Assembly: GCA_001692895.1 (NCBI GenBank)
Contig: KV748189.1
Location: 1,682,432-1,746,431, forward strand
DNA: 64,000 nt
Direction of reading: 5' to 3'
Origin: Cenococcum geophilum 1.58
Taxonomy: Eukaryota; Ascomycota; Dothideomycetes; Gloniales; Gloniaceae
Position 1 is the stretch's first letter. The number at the start of each line of letters is the position of its first letter. The notes under the pieces are model-generated. The model was not told the DNA's origin. It did no database searches and saw only the letters and a program-made list of their open reading frames with translations. Position numbers and translations under genes: made by a program. This document shows, piece by piece, positions 21,620 to 33,801 of the stretch.

Positions 21620-22790
21620 ATATAATATATCAATCCCTTTAAACCCTAGAGAGAAGTCTTTCTCTAAAGTTTCTCTTTTTCTAGCTTTATATTATCCTTC
21701 TAAATTAATAGGACCTTATTTATCTTTACCTTTATTAAGTAGTTTCTTATAGGGTGGCCTATTTAACCGTATAAAAAGTAAGCTCCTTAATTGCTAAGGG
21801 CCTATATATAGGGGTCGCTATATATAAGCCGGGTGTACACTAGGCCTATAATAGGGGTAGCTATAGGAGTTGCTAATTATACTAGGGTACTATAGGCTGT
21901 ATTTATAGTACTTACGGCCTAGTTTATAAGGTTTCTAGTTTTTAGCTAGTTAGTACGTGCCTTAATTTAATAGAGGCCTTAGTTAATAGCTAGGCAATAG
22001 TCTATAAGTTCCTTTAACATTTATACCGTAGTATAAGCTGGTAATACGGCCCGCTATAGGTTTAGGGTAAGCTTGTTAAAGAGGTCTAGTAGTAAGTCTT
22101 TTTAGGGGATCTAGGCCTATCCGGCTAGGTATAAAAAGCGGGTTTAGAAGGCCGAAAAGGTCTCTATTATTTTTATATTTAGGCTTTTATAGCTAAGGCG
22201 GGCGTTCTATACTTTAAAAGGGTCTTTATAAATAAAAGATAAGTGTTTAATTATTTCTTTTTTAGAGATAAAGGGGTCTACTAAGTCTTTAGTATATCGC
22301 GGGCGTAAATATATCTAGGCGTCTCTGCCAGTACGGCCGGGGGTATAGGCTATTTTAGCTCAGGCGTTAGGGAAGTAGTCTATATTAACTTTAAGCTTAT
22401 CCCGTAATTAAAGCTTCTAATTATTAAATATAGGGTCGGTTCCGTCTATAAGTAGCGAGGGATTTATAACCTTTACTGACCGCTTTAGTGCTATATAGGC
22501 CTTAGTAGATCTACTAAGGCGCTAGGATAGGGCCTAAAGGACTATAGTAAGTCTTTAGTTGTTTAATAATAACTTATTATTAGATATAGGGGTATCTTTA
22601 GCTTTAAGCAGCTCTTATAGTCGTTTAATTTTGGTATTAGTAGCCGCAAGCTCCGCCTAGGGGGTTAAAACGTTAATTATTTTTTTATCTAAAGTATTTA
22701 AGGGTCCTACAGCTGCTTTACCTACTACTATAGTTTATGGCATAGTGGTAGGGGTATTAGGTAATTTTAGGTAATTTCTTTAGGGGTTTT
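21620..22790 (-). pseudogene. Gypsy-B gag remnant
   Basis: Collinear with the A gag (9570-10740). A zinc-knuckle trace falls near 21790-21740 on the minus strand, matching the one in A at 10570-10618. The sequence between here and the 5' LTR resembles the A leader. Many breaks. Confidence 0.65.
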
Positions 22791-22951
22791 GGTCTGTGTG
22801 TATCTTATAGGTCCTTTCCTTAGGGTTCTATTTTTTTCTTTTAGGTCCTATCCTTATAGTTCTAGTAATATCCTTAGGGTCCTATTCTGTATTCTTATAG
22901 ATATATTTAAGTTCCTTCTTAGGAAGAAAGAGTAGAGTAAGCTTTAGATAA

Positions 22952-23168
22952 TATTAGCGACTTAATTAATTAAGGTATAGGCACGGTAAAAAGGACGCGC
23001 AAGCCTATATAATTGGATTGTCTATAAACGAGAATCTAAAGCTAGGGAAAGGAAAGGAGAAGAAGAGTAGCGCCGTTCGATGTTTTATATAATCTTCGCG
23101 TTACATAACCGCAATATGCGGCAATCTGTGGCAACTTACTGGTACGTAGTTTTGCTAATACTATAATA
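22952..23168 (-). repeat. Gypsy-B 5' LTR, 217 bp
   Basis: The full-length partner of 2324-2450. The left ~120 bp (22952-23075) matches the A LTR 3' part in reverse complement. The opposite part (U3) differs and holds a 10-bp array: GCAA at 23111, 23121 and 23131. A TATA-like tatataa lies between the array and the transcribed part (near 23085-23092). The presumed TSD taaga follows at 23169-23173. Confidence 0.88.
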
Positions 23169-24110
23169 TAAGAGACCCTATAAGAGATCTTATAAAGCCT
23201 TACGGCCCTATAAAATAGCCTAGCTTCCCCTTTTTAAAGCCCTAGCCGATCTGTTTACTTTACTAAATATAATATATTAGGGAGTACGGATATAATAATA
23301 AAGTAATTAAAGTCCGTTAAGCTCCTTAACCCCCTATTATTATTTAATAGGATAGACCCTACCTTTAAGAATTAGAGGATTTAAGTATAAGAAAAGCTTT
23401 ATATTAACTATAACTATTTCCTTTTTAAAGAAGCTAAAATGCTCTATCTCTCTAGTTAAACTACTAGGGACGCCTAGCGGCACCTTTAAGCTAAGTTTAA
23501 GGACGACTTCCCTATCTAATTTATATCTATTAATAAAATAATACAGCACCTAGCGGCTATCTATATTAACCTAAATAAAGTATAAGATGCCTATTATAAC
23601 TATAATCGCCTAATAATAAAACTAAACTAACCCTTTACTAAATTTTAAACTTAATTCCTATACCTTATAGAAGAAGGCTAGGTTCCCCTTAAGAACTACT
23701 AATTAGACCTATATAATAAGCTAATAATCCAGCTATAAAAAAAGATTACTATAACCTTAAATAACCTACTAACTTATAAAAAACTTGCAGCTTATTACCT
23801 ATTATTAGACTTAAAACTAAAGCGGATTAACGCTCGCCTTAATTAGTAGAAGTAACTCTATAATAATTAGAACTTACTAACTACACCTATAAAAGCTAGA
23901 GTAGGAAGATAAGTTATAACTACTTTTATACTAAAGGCGGTTATAACTATATACTAGTAAGCCTCGCCTAACTAGTTATATACTACGCCATTAACTAGTA
24001 TTTACTATAATACTCCAATTAACCCTACTTCGGCTATATATTATAACTGCGATAAGTAGGGTTACTTTACCTTATTCTGCCTAGAGCTAAAGGATATAGG
24101 CGATATTAAG
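23169..24110 (+). pseudogene. Gypsy-E gag remnant, 5' end cut
   Basis: Most of gag is here, to judge by its distance to the zinc-knuckle trace near 24040-24085 (Y-Y-N-C-D-K-x-G-Y-F pattern), which lies about 250 bp before the protease, as in A. The amino end is outside the window beyond Gypsy-B. Confidence 0.62.
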
Positions 24111-24269
24111 GAGATAAAGAAAGGAGAAACGTCTAATAAGTTAGGGAAAAAAGAACCTTAGGGAAAGACTCCCCCCTAAAGTACCCTATTAATCTTAAAG
24201 AGATTAATTTTAGTTAGTTAATAGGTGAAAAGTATTTTATAGTTCTATATATAGTATCTTAAAATAGAT

Positions 24270-24560
24270 ATAAAGTTAATATAACCGCCCTTATTAATAC
24301 TAAAGTAAATAGCTTTACCTTTATAAATACTACCTATATAAATAATATTGCTAAGTTTCTAAATATAGAAGCTATTTAACTAGAGAAGCCTATCTAAGTA
24401 AAGGGCTACAATGGCTAAGCCGGTTAGCCCGTTACCTACGTCTTAAAGTTATATATCGCTCTTAATAAACGATACTAATATAGTATTCCCTTTTATATTT
24501 TAGACCTAGGGTTCTATAATATAATCCTTAAACAAAAATAGATATCCTATTTTAATATTT
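24270..24560 (+). pseudogene. Gypsy-E aspartic protease remnant
   Basis: An A-L-I-N-T-like block near 24283-24300, followed by an N-I-I-L-x-Q-K-like block near 24516-24540, gives the retropepsin spacing seen in A. It lies between gag and RT. Confidence 0.62.
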
Positions 24561-25229
24561 AGTTAAATATATAATAAAGGCGGTTTGTCTAGCCGGAGGA
24601 TAGACTAAGGTTACCCTTTTTTATTAGGGAGATCTAAATTAACTATAAGACACTAGCCGTAAGGGCTAATTTTACCTACTAGTAGGATATCCGGGCCTGT
24701 AACCTAGCCTTTATTTAAAAAAACGCCCGCTATAAAGCTAGAAGGAACTCCGTATTAATAAATATACTTTTTTAAAGCACTATATTTAAAGAGGACTTTA
24801 TATATAAAAGCGGGATAGATAGTAACGTAGATAATGTCTAAATTATATAATTTTAACTGGTATAGAAAAGAACGTATTAATAGGATATAAGGGATAACCT
24901 CTAAAAGATATAATAGAAGCTAAAAGGAGTAATAATAATGCTAGTACCCTAGAAGTCCCTAAAGTTACATACACCCCTATTATTAGGTAACCCCCCTACT
25001 ATAGATATTACCGTAATTAGCGCTATAGCGTTTTACTTTAATATATACCAAAAGGATAATAAGGTCCTTATAATAAGCCTATATAAGATTAACCGAATTA
25101 TTAATAATAGAGAGGAAGGGCTAGCTAAGGAAACTAATAAGGAACTAGTTAAATGCCTTCTTTTTACTATTTATATAGACTATAAGAATGCATTCTTAAA
25201 GGCGGCCTTAGATAAGTTACTCCCCTACT

Positions 25230-26560
25230 AGATATACAATTATAAGATTTAATTAGAAGCCAATAACTTGCTAGGCTATAGCCCCCTTTACTATTAATTA
25301 ATAGATAAGCTAAAAGTAATAAAGTAGTACTTAATTAANAANCTNGATAAANGGTTTATNNAGCTAAGTTAAGNCCCTTTTACTTCCCCTATTNTATTTA
25401 TAAAAAAGCCTAATAGAGGCCTTTATTTTTATATTAACTATTAAAAGCTAAACGCTATTACTTAAAAGGACCGCTATTCTATTTTTTTAATTAATAAGAC
25501 CCTTATACGTCTAAGCTAGGCAAAGATCTTTACTAAACTTAATATCCGCCAAGCTTTTTACTAAATTAGAATAGATCCTATATCTAAAGATTTAATAATA
25601 TTCTATACCTATTATGGTTTCTATAAATATAAAGTTCTTCCTTTTAAACTAATAAACGGACTAGCTACGTACTAAAGGTATATAAATAACGTTCTTTTTA
25701 ATTACCTTAATAAATTCTATATAGTATACCTAGACAACATTTTTATATACTTAGACGATAAACTTAAGTATTAAGTTTATATTAAGAAGGTCCTAGAGAG
25801 ACTATAAAATACAGGCTTATAAGTTAATATTAAGAAAATGCGAGTTTAGCGTAAAACGTATAAAATACCTTAGGTTTATTGTAACTATAAAAGGAATTAA
25901 GGTTAACCCTAAGAAGGTAGAGGCAATCCGTAACTAAAAGCCCCCTTATATAGTAAAAGAAATTTAGTCCTTTTTTAGCTTTTACAACTTCTACTACTAA
26001 TTTATTCGTAATTACGGAATTATAGTAAAACCTCTCATATAACTAACTAGGAAGGACACGCCTTTTATCTTTAATAATAGCTATATAGAAGCCTTTAAAG
26101 AGATAAAGGATTAGCTTATCTCTTTCTTAATTCTTTATTACTATAACCTAGACCTTAAATTAATGCTAGAAACGGACGCCTCTAATAGGGTCGTAGCGGG
26201 AATTCTATTACAGTTATATCTAGACGGTAAATAGTACCCTATAGCTTTTTTCTTAAAGATAATAGACCTAGCTAAGTGTAACTATAAAGTATACAATAAA
26301 GAAATGCTAGCTATTATTTAATTACTCTCCTAATAGTATATAAAGCTTAAAGGTACAAACTCCCGGATTAAGATATATATAGATTATAAAGCCCTAGAGT
26401 ACTTTATAACTATAAAGCAGCTTACTAAATAATAAGCCTAGTAGGCTAAAATACTCTCCTAATTCTTCTTTATAATTATATATTATTCTAGTAAGTAAAA
26501 CTCTAAGGCTAATACCCTAACCTAAAGAAAATAAGATATAGGACCCTAGAATAAGCTAAA
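25230..26560 (+). pseudogene. Gypsy-E RT and RNase H remnant
   Basis: Collinear with A 11800-13080. A P-I-x-F-I-K-K-like entry block lies near 25390-25410, the V-L-P-F-K-L block near 25633-25655, the Y-L-D-N-I active-site block near 25727-25745 and the RNase H L-E-T-D-A-S block near 26165-26185. A cluster of ambiguous bases lies at 25339-25394. Many breaks. Confidence 0.76.
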
Positions 26561-26799
26561 GACCTAATATTAGACGCGCGCCCTTCTTTATCTAGAATAG
26601 CTTAACCTACGGATCCTTAAGGAGCTAGACTTTTAGTAAAACGAGCTAGTACTAATAGAGGAGTCCTTAGATAAGCTAATAGGGCTAATTAACCGCCTCC
26701 TAACTGTAAACCGTACGGCTAATACCCTAAGGGCCCTCCGTAAATAAGCTGTAAAAGGAGACCGCAATTTTAAAATAGAGGAAGGATTACTCCTATATT

Positions 26800-28130
26800 A
26801 AGAGCGGCTTATAGTCCCTAACGTTAATAATCTATGGACTAAACTAATCTGCGAAGCTTATTACTAAGTCTATAGTATACCTAGGTAAGAATAAAACCTA
26901 TAAAATTATTAACTGCCGCTACTACTGGCTAAGAATAGTTATAGATATTAATTAATATATACGGAACTGTAAAGATTGCTAAAGAGTTATAATCCCACGG
27001 GATAAGACCCTAGGACTACTTAAGCTACTCCTAATACTAGAGCGCCCTTAGTAGTATATTTTTATAGACTTTTATAAACTATCTAGGGACCGTAACGGAT
27101 ATAATATAGTTATAGTTATAGTTAACCGCTTTAGTAAACGCCCGTTTTTAATTCCCTATTATAAGAATATTGATGCTAAAGAGGTAGCCTAGCTATATAT
27201 TTATTACGTCTACTAAATTTATAGACTACTAAATACTATTATGTCTAATTATAGGCTATAGTTTATATCGGCTTTTTAGAATAAGTTTACCTAGATCCTA
27301 AGCATTAAGTTAAAGCTTTTTACGGCTTATTACCCCCAGATAGACGGTTAGATAGAGATTATAAATTAGTACCTGGACTAGAGGCTTAGGCCCTTTATTA
27401 ACTATTTCTAGAATAACTAGTTTAAATTACTACCCTTAATAGACTACGCGCAAGTAACCTTACCCTATAACTCTATAGGGTTTGCCCTAATTTAGCTAGA
27501 AATAGGATACTTACCCTATATAAGCTTTAACTAGAAAAGGCTAGAAGAACCCTAAACTATATAAAAAAAGCTATCTTATACTAAGGCCTAATAGTACGCT
27601 AAATAATTAAAGGAAGTTTAGATAGTAGCCCGTAAGAACCTAAAAAAAGCTTAAAGGTTAATAGAATAGTAGGCAAATAAATACCATTAAGAGCCCGATT
27701 TTACCCCTAGTGATATAGTCTAGGTTATAATAAGGAATTAGAAGACTAAATAACCTAGCCGTAAGCTGGACTACTAGATGGCAGGACCGTATAAGGTTCT
27801 TAAAAAGATAGGCAACTCGTATAAGATAAAGCTCTTAGATTTAATTAGGGTTTACCCTATCTTCTTACTAAATAAGTTATAGAAAGCTGCGAATAACCTA
27901 TTACCTAGATAAAAGAATAAGCCTCCCCTACTAGTTTAAGTAAATGGTAATAATAAATAGGAGGTTAATAAAATACTGGCCTATAAGATAGTATAGGGAA
28001 CGCTAAAATACCGTGTCTAATAGAAGGGCTATAATCCTAACCCAACCTAGTACCCTACGTAGAACTTTATAGGCTGCCCCTAGAAGCTTAAAGAATTCTA
28101 TAACTAATACCCTAATACGCTTAAACCCCT
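26800..28130 (+). pseudogene. Gypsy-E integrase and chromodomain remnant
   Basis: Collinear with A 13360-14690: zinc region (about 26800-26990), catalytic core with an N-R-F-S-K-R block (about 27120-27140), C-terminal domain (about 27700-27900) and chromodomain (about 27950-28130). The similarity to A is strong enough to see by eye over more than 1 kb. Confidence 0.78.
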
Positions 28131-28229
28131 AAAGTACCTAAATAAATAGATAAAATGCTAGTATAATAAAGATAATAAGTTACTGGAAGAATATAGGGAT
28201 AAAAACGCCCTAAAGCCCTAATACAGCTA

Positions 28230-28531
28230 CCTGCCAAATTCTGCTATATTCTGCCGTTTTCTACTAGTACCGTAAAATTTCAGATATCTAGGAACTTCAA
28301 CCGCTGGTTAAAGTTGTTTAATTAGTTAAATTTACGCTAAGACTTTTAGCGGCTACTCTTTCTAGCCTAGTGCTTCCACTTAGCCTATAATTGCCTTTAT
28401 ACTTAATCTGGACATACTTATACCCCCTTTATCTCCGTATCTTATATTTTATAATTCTATATTTATAAGCCTAGTACTATCCTATTTCTAACTAAGCCTA
28501 AGGGCAGGCTTTCTTTTAAAAAGGGGGGTAA
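28230..28531 (+). other. Gypsy-E 3' region with array, palindrome and hairpin
   Basis: The untranslated stretch between chromodomain and LTR. It holds a 10-bp-spaced CTGCC array (units at 28231, 28241, 28251, 28261), the 10-3-10 palindrome (28293-28315, one mismatch), the AAGCCT/AGGCTT hairpin (28494-28511) and a polypurine tract (about 28519-28528). I see no coding remnant. Confidence 0.75.
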
Positions 28532-28741
28532 TGTAACGGCGCTATTGCATATTACCTGCCAAATTCTACTATATTCTGCCGACCTATAATTAGCCCGCCC
28601 AAAGCTAGCGCCTTAGTGGCTTACCCTATATATTTGTTTACATCGGTCCTAGCAACCCCTTTTCCTTTTCTTTAGCTTAGTATCTTTATAAGATAGCATT
28701 CTATAAGCTTTAGTTTAGAGGCATTTATATAAGCCGTTATA
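28532..28741 (+). repeat. Gypsy-E 3' LTR, 210 bp
   Basis: Begins TGTAACGGCGC; its end GCCGTTATA is the decayed inverted form. U3 has CTGCC-type units at 28556, 28566 and 28576 (exact 10-bp period), a motif like CTAGCGCCTTAGTGGC near 28609-28625 and a TATA-like tatatatt near 28630. The 5' partner is outside the window. Confidence 0.82.
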
Positions 28742-29410
28742 TATAATATATATAAAGCACCTAAAGATAAGTACTAAAAGTACCTAGTAAGGATATATTA
28801 TGCACCGGATAAATAATAATATAGGAATGCTAAGTATATATATAGATAGCATCTAACAAAAGTTTAGGAGTTAGGCGACTTAATACTTTAATTAAAAAGA
28901 TTCCTTATAAAAGAATACTTAGAAGGATAATAGTAGTGGGAATGCTTAAAAAATACGTGTCTATAGTATATTAAGGATAAAAAGCGAACTAAGTATTGGC
29001 TAAAAGTGGACTAAGTATAAATAGGATTAAATAGCTATTAATTGGGAAAAGCAGAGGCCTATAGAACTAGAGGGAGCTAATAGTAGAGCCTTAGACCCTT
29101 AAAGGAATTTAAAAATAACACCTAAATTTATAAGTTAAATAGTAAGATTAAAAGTTTAAAGCACTAATAGATAGTGGAGTAACGCGAAACCACATCTTAC
29201 TAGTAGCAGTAAAAAGAATAGGATTACCTTATAGATAGAAGGAATAACCTTACCTATTAGTAACAATTTTAGGAGATCTAATAACCTATAAAGGAGGGAT
29301 TATTTACCTCAAAATAGGACCTATTTAATTAACTATTAAAGGGAGATAAATTAAGATGTCTTTTAATATCCTACCATTAGGACGAGATAAGGCAGTATTA
29401 GGTATACCTT
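28742..29410 (+). pseudogene. Gypsy-G1 gag end and protease remnant
   Basis: The last third of gag is followed by a retropepsin trace with an A-L-I-D-S-G block near 29161-29180 and a hydrophobic block near 29360-29420. The same protease block is visible in G3 on the minus strand near 54575-54550. Confidence 0.65.
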
Positions 29411-29689
29411 AGTTATAGGAATATAATCTAAAAATTAATTAGATTACAGGTTAGGTTAATATTAGAGATACTTAACGCCGTAAGATATAATAATAGACTA
29501 AGTTAGTATAGTACTAAGTCGGAGCGATATATAAAGAGACTAAGTAAGGCTTAAGTTATATACTAAAGAGATACTATAAGTATAGTAAGAAGCTATAGTT
29601 ACTAGAAAGTAAGAAGCTAGCAGACTATATAGCATAAAACTATAAGATAGAGTTAGAACTAGAAATAAGTCTAAGGTTCTTTCTAACCT

Positions 29690-30900
29690 ATAAGCTTACT
29701 TAAGAGGAGGCGAGCGTACTTAAAGAGTTTGTTTAGGAAAACCTATAAAAGGGATACATTAGACTATCGTAGTTATTAGTAGGATATCTAGTACTGTTTA
29801 TACTAAAGAAAAACGGAAAACTTAGGTTATATATTAACTATAGATAGTTAAATAGCATCACTTAAAAGGATAGGTACCCTTTACTCTTAATTAGCGAAAT
29901 TTAAGATTGGATAGGTAATATGTAAATCTTTATAAAGATAAATTTAAGATAGGCGTACTATTAGATTAGAATTAAGGAAGGCAATAAATAAAAAGCAGCC
30001 TTTAGGTTAAGAGAAGGACTATATAAACTATTAGTAATATAATTCGGACTAATAAATATATTAATAACATTTTAGAAGCAAATTAACAGCGTGTTAGGAG
30101 AACACCTTAATGAATTTATTATGGCATATATTAATAATATTATTATCTACTTAATAACTAAGGAAGAATATAGGGAATATATTAAATGGGTTTTAAAGAG
30201 ACTATAAGAAGAACAGATGCTAGTAGTAATTAAGAAATATAAGTTCTTTATAAGGAAGACCAATTTTATTAGATTTATTATTAAACTAGGTTATATTAGT
30301 ATAGACCTAAAGAAGATTAAAGCTATAGTAAGTTAGCAAGAACTAAAAAATATAATATAGTTAAGGTTATTTTTAGGGGGTTGTAACTACTACAGGAGGT
30401 TTATAGTATAGTAGTTAAAGAATATTAAACCCTTTACCAGGCTTATAAAGAAAGAGGGACTATAGGTATAGGGAGATAAGTAAAGGAGATTGTTTAAGGA
30501 ACTTAAGGAGCTGTTTACCTAGGAGCTAATCCTTAAGATCTATTAACTAGGATTAGACACGGTTATAAAGACAGATATATTAAACTACGTACTAGAAGTA
30601 TACTTACTATAAAAGTATAAGGACGTATAGTACCTAGTAGCATACTATAGTTAGAAAATAATACTACTAGAGCTAAACTATAACGTCTATAATAAGGAGT
30701 TATTAGGAATAGTTACAGTACTTAAGGAATAGAGGGCATTCTTATAAGGCGTGGAAAAACTATTTATAGTTAAAACAGATTATAAGAACCTAATAGGGTT
30801 CCTAATAATAAAAGAACTTAACTAAAGATAGGTTAGATGGGTAGAGATGCTTATAGAATACTATTTTAAGATTTAGCACACTAAAGGAACTAAAAATGTA
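29690..30900 (+). pseudogene. Gypsy-G1 RT and RNase H remnant
   Basis: The RT carries an F-I-L-K-K-N-G-K-L-R block near 29798-29828, an I-N-Y block near 29833-29842, a K-D-R-Y-P-L block near 29866-29884, and the active-site region A-Y-I-N-N-I-I-I-Y near 30124-30152. RNase H follows (about 30520-30900), with a D-Y-K-N-L block near 30778-30792. Collinear with G3 48180-47050. Many breaks. Confidence 0.78.
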
Positions 30901-31083
30901 AGGGCAGATATACTTAGTAGAAAGGCTAAACTATAAAGTAATAAGAAACTATTAGAAGTAATGCTACGCAAAGATAATAACGGGTTAATTAGATATAATT
31001 ACCCTAAGCTAGTAGTAACTTAAGAGGATAATAAACTAGGAAGAGTCTATAAGACACTAAAGAGCTTTTAAGTATAAAGAATC

Positions 31084-31270
31084 TGTTACAGTGCTGCAAT
31101 GAAGTAGACTGAATAACTACGTTATGGTATGAAGAGGGGAAGAAGGTGGAAAGGGGGTATTGTATATAAATAGTAGGGCCGGCCGCCAAGTCGCTAGTGG
31201 TGGGCTAGCCAACAGTAGGAAACAGTACGAGACAGTATGAAACAGTATGCGTTAGGTCAGTGCCGTGACA
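31084..31270 (-). repeat. Solo LTR of the D family, TSD gaatc
   Basis: A 187-bp copy inverse to D, flanked by the TSD gaatc (31079-31083 and 31271-31275). It is the best kept D-family LTR here, with four intact decamers at 31211-31250 (ACAGTA core) and a GC content clearly above its surroundings, so it is younger than its host G1. Confidence 0.94.
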
Positions 31271-31289
31271 GAATCTTTAAGGTATAACT

Positions 31290-32640
31290 AGAAGAACAGT
31301 TAGAACATTTAAAAGAAGAAATACTGTATAAGTATAAAGAGGCGAAATACATCCTAAGAAGCATAGCAGAGCATTTTATAAAGGATTTCTATAAGGGAAT
31401 AACTTAAAGGTATAATAAAGCTATAGGCTTAGTATTAAGACTCTAAGAGAAGTATATTATTAATAGAATTTAGGGCATAACTAGAAAAGTAATAAAGGAG
31501 TATTTAGATTGCTAAAGGAATAAACTAATAAGGCATAGGCTATATAGAGGGCTATAACCTATTAAAATACCAGAAAGACTATAGGAGGTCATATTATAGG
31601 ACTTTATCGTTAAGTTACTAAAGTTAAGAGACTATATTACTAGATAAGAGCATAACGCGATTTTAGTAATAGTGGATAAGCTTATAAAGTGGGGATACTT
31701 TATAGTATATATAGAAGAAATATTAGCGGAAGATGTCGCTAGAATCTATATTAAAGAAGTATTTATAAGATATGGAGTACTAAGTAAGATTATATTAGAT
31801 AAAGATCTAAAATTTATAGTAGTATTTTAGGAAGTATTCTTAGCAGAGTAAGGAGTTTAAGTAGTAACTTCTACCGTATATTATCTATAGACTAATAGTT
31901 AAATAGAAAGATTAAATTAAACACTAGAGCAGTATTTAAAACATTATATTAATTATATATAGAATAATTAGGTATTATTATTACTAGTTATATAGTTCGC
32001 ATATAATATAACACCACAAAAAGAAATAGGCATATTACTATTTAAGGCAAATTATAGATATAAGCTAAGAATATTATTATTACTATAATAAGGGGGGAAA
32101 AACAAATAATATAGCTAAAGAAAGAATAAAAACACTAATAAATCTTTATATAGACCTTATAGAATTAATAAAGAAAGTATAAGAAAGAATAAAAAAGTAC
32201 TATAATACTAAGAGATCTAAGGGACCAGATCTTAAGGAGGGAGATAAAGTATAGCTACTATATAAAAATTTTAAGAGTTAACAACTAAGTAAGAAGTTAA
32301 ACTATATTAAACTAGGACCTTTTAAAATTACATAAAGGATTTTACTAGTTATATTTAAGTTAAACTTACTAGCTAAAATAAATATCTACCCTATATAGTA
32401 TATTATAATACTAGAGCCAGTATATAGAAATATTAAGCCACTAGTTTATAAAGTAGATATATATAAAGGATAGAAAGAAAACAAATAGTAAGTTTTAAAG
32501 ATTGTTAGTTATAAGGACATTAACAATAAAATATAGTATAAGGTTAAGTAGATAGGCTATACTAAGACTACCTAGAAGCTACTAGAAAATTTAAAAAACG
32601 CTATAAGAAAGGTAGAGGAGTATTAGAGGAAATTAGGTTA
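31290..32640 (+). pseudogene. Gypsy-G1 integrase and chromodomain remnant
   Basis: The zinc region (about 31410-31560), catalytic core (about 31590-32060, with a V-D-K-L-I-K-W block near 31670-31690 and an R-Y-G-V block near 31769-31780), C-terminal domain (about 32210-32440) and a chromodomain (about 32470-32640) with a Y-K-V-K core. The solo LTR at 31084-31270 sits in the linker before it. Many breaks. Confidence 0.78.
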
Positions 32641-32649
32641 GGTAGTATT

Positions 32650-33381
32650 AATAAAAAAGGATTACTAAAAAATAAATTACCTAAGGGGGACCTAAGAAGA
32701 GTAGTTGCCAAACTACTTAGATCTATTTCCTTTTTAGTTAAAAGAAAATCTATTCTTTTATTACTAAGTTCCTATAAACCTTATTTTATAAGTTTCTACT
32801 CCTTAAAACAGACCTTCTTACGAACCTTTTTAAGACAAATTAACTAAGCAGACGCTGCAAGACGAGACTTAAGGGCCCTTTACTAAGTATCGGCAGCCTC
32901 CTATTTAGCATTATATAAGTAATATAACTCCGCTAAAGTAATAAATAGTTTATTATTAAGCTATATAGTAGTAGATTAAATATAAGACCCTAAGATAAAT
33001 TAACTAGGGAACCAGACAACTATTAAGAGTAATAGGTTATATATATTTAGTATTAGAAATAGAGCAAACGTTATAGGACAAATAAATATTCGCTTTAGTA
33101 CACTTTAAATAAAAGAACGGTTATTGCGAAGATAGGTTCGCTAACGTAATATAAACTAACCCCTTTTTTAAACAACAAGAATATAGAGATAGTATAATCT
33201 TACTAAAAGATAATATTATAGCAATAGTGCGAATGCGACAAGCAGTTAAAGAAGAGGAAGAAGCTTTAGGTATAATAAGTAATAATATTAACCAAATTAA
33301 TTAGATAGATATTACACCTTTAGTAAACAACTTAGAGATATTTAGGATCTTTAAGGATAAAGATAAAAAGGAGGGAGATAG
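32650..33381 (+). other. Gypsy-G1 3' region
   Basis: About 730 bp between the chromodomain and the LTR. It is repeated in G2 (about 34200-34926) and, inverted, in G3 (about 44807-45550). No domain is recognised. It ends in a purine-rich tract (about 33368-33380). Confidence 0.6.
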
Positions 33382-33801
33382 TATTACGGACGCTTTAAGT
33401 ACAATATTATAACTACTAGGAGAGGAGTTAAAAGAAGCTAGTTAGTTAATTTAGATATAGTCTAAAATAGAGCTAATAGAGCTATATAATAAGGAATAGT
33501 AGCTAAGGTTATATAATATAATCTATATAATCTATAGAATTTATAGGATCTGTAATAGAGCAGATAGAGTATACATACCTTACGTACTAAGGGGATTTCT
33601 TAGGAGTATGGTTGTGTATTTAAAGGACCATAGTCCCTACTTAGATAGTTCTCTCCTTTATAGTAAATCTTAGAATATAATTAGAGTTAATTTATTAGGT
33701 AACTACTCCACTAATTATATTTACGTTATTAACTATTCTATACCTATATACCTAGCCTATTAATAAGCCTACTATAGTACCTGCTACAAGGTTCCGTTAC
33801 A
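33382..33801 (+). repeat. Gypsy-G1 3' LTR, about 420 bp
   Basis: Starts with a decayed TGTTACGGACGC and ends GGTTCCGTTACA. It matches the LTRs of G2 (34927-35332) and G3 (44382-44806 and 57685-58110, inverted). The following gctac (33802-33806) is the predicted TSD. Confidence 0.85.

Larger units (their letters stand above)
2324..23168 (-). mobile_element. Gypsy-B chromovirus, split by nested insertions
   Basis: This is a minus-strand Ty3/Gypsy chromovirus closely related to A in its internal region and in the 3' part of its LTR. Its left part (2324-5633) and right part (20430-23168) are separated by Gypsy-C, which inserted in the RT region with TSD ataaa (5629-5633 and 20430-20434). D interrupts its 3' LTR and a solo D LTR sits at 5160-5346. 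The 5' LTR is at 22952-23168. The bases following it, taaga (23169-23173), are its presumed TSD in E. It is heavily degraded. It is older than A, C and D and younger than E. Confidence 0.88.
23169..28741 (+). mobile_element. Gypsy-E chromovirus, right part
   Basis: A plus-strand chromovirus related to A and B internally but with a different 210-bp LTR. Its 5' LTR and the first part of gag are missing because B inserted there and the rest lies left of the window. It contains gag, protease, RT, RNase H, integrase, chromodomain, a structured 3' region and the 3' LTR. It is inserted in G1. Very heavily decayed; older than B. Confidence 0.85.
28742..33801 (+). mobile_element. Gypsy-G1 chromovirus, right part
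   Basis: The end of gag, protease, RT, RNase H, integrase, chromodomain, a long 3' region and a 3' LTR of about 420 bp, belonging to the same family as G3 on the minus strand at 44382-58110. The left part is cut off by E and lies outside the window. A further G 3' end follows directly (33802-35332), best explained by G1 having inserted into an older G copy (G2). Very heavily decayed. Confidence 0.82.

Noticed and set aside
23340-23549. Minus-strand open frame of 69 codons
   Set aside because: Antisense to the gag remnant of Gypsy-E.
31004-31189. Minus-strand open frame of 61 codons
   Set aside because: Runs across the boundary of the solo D LTR, so it cannot be an old gene.
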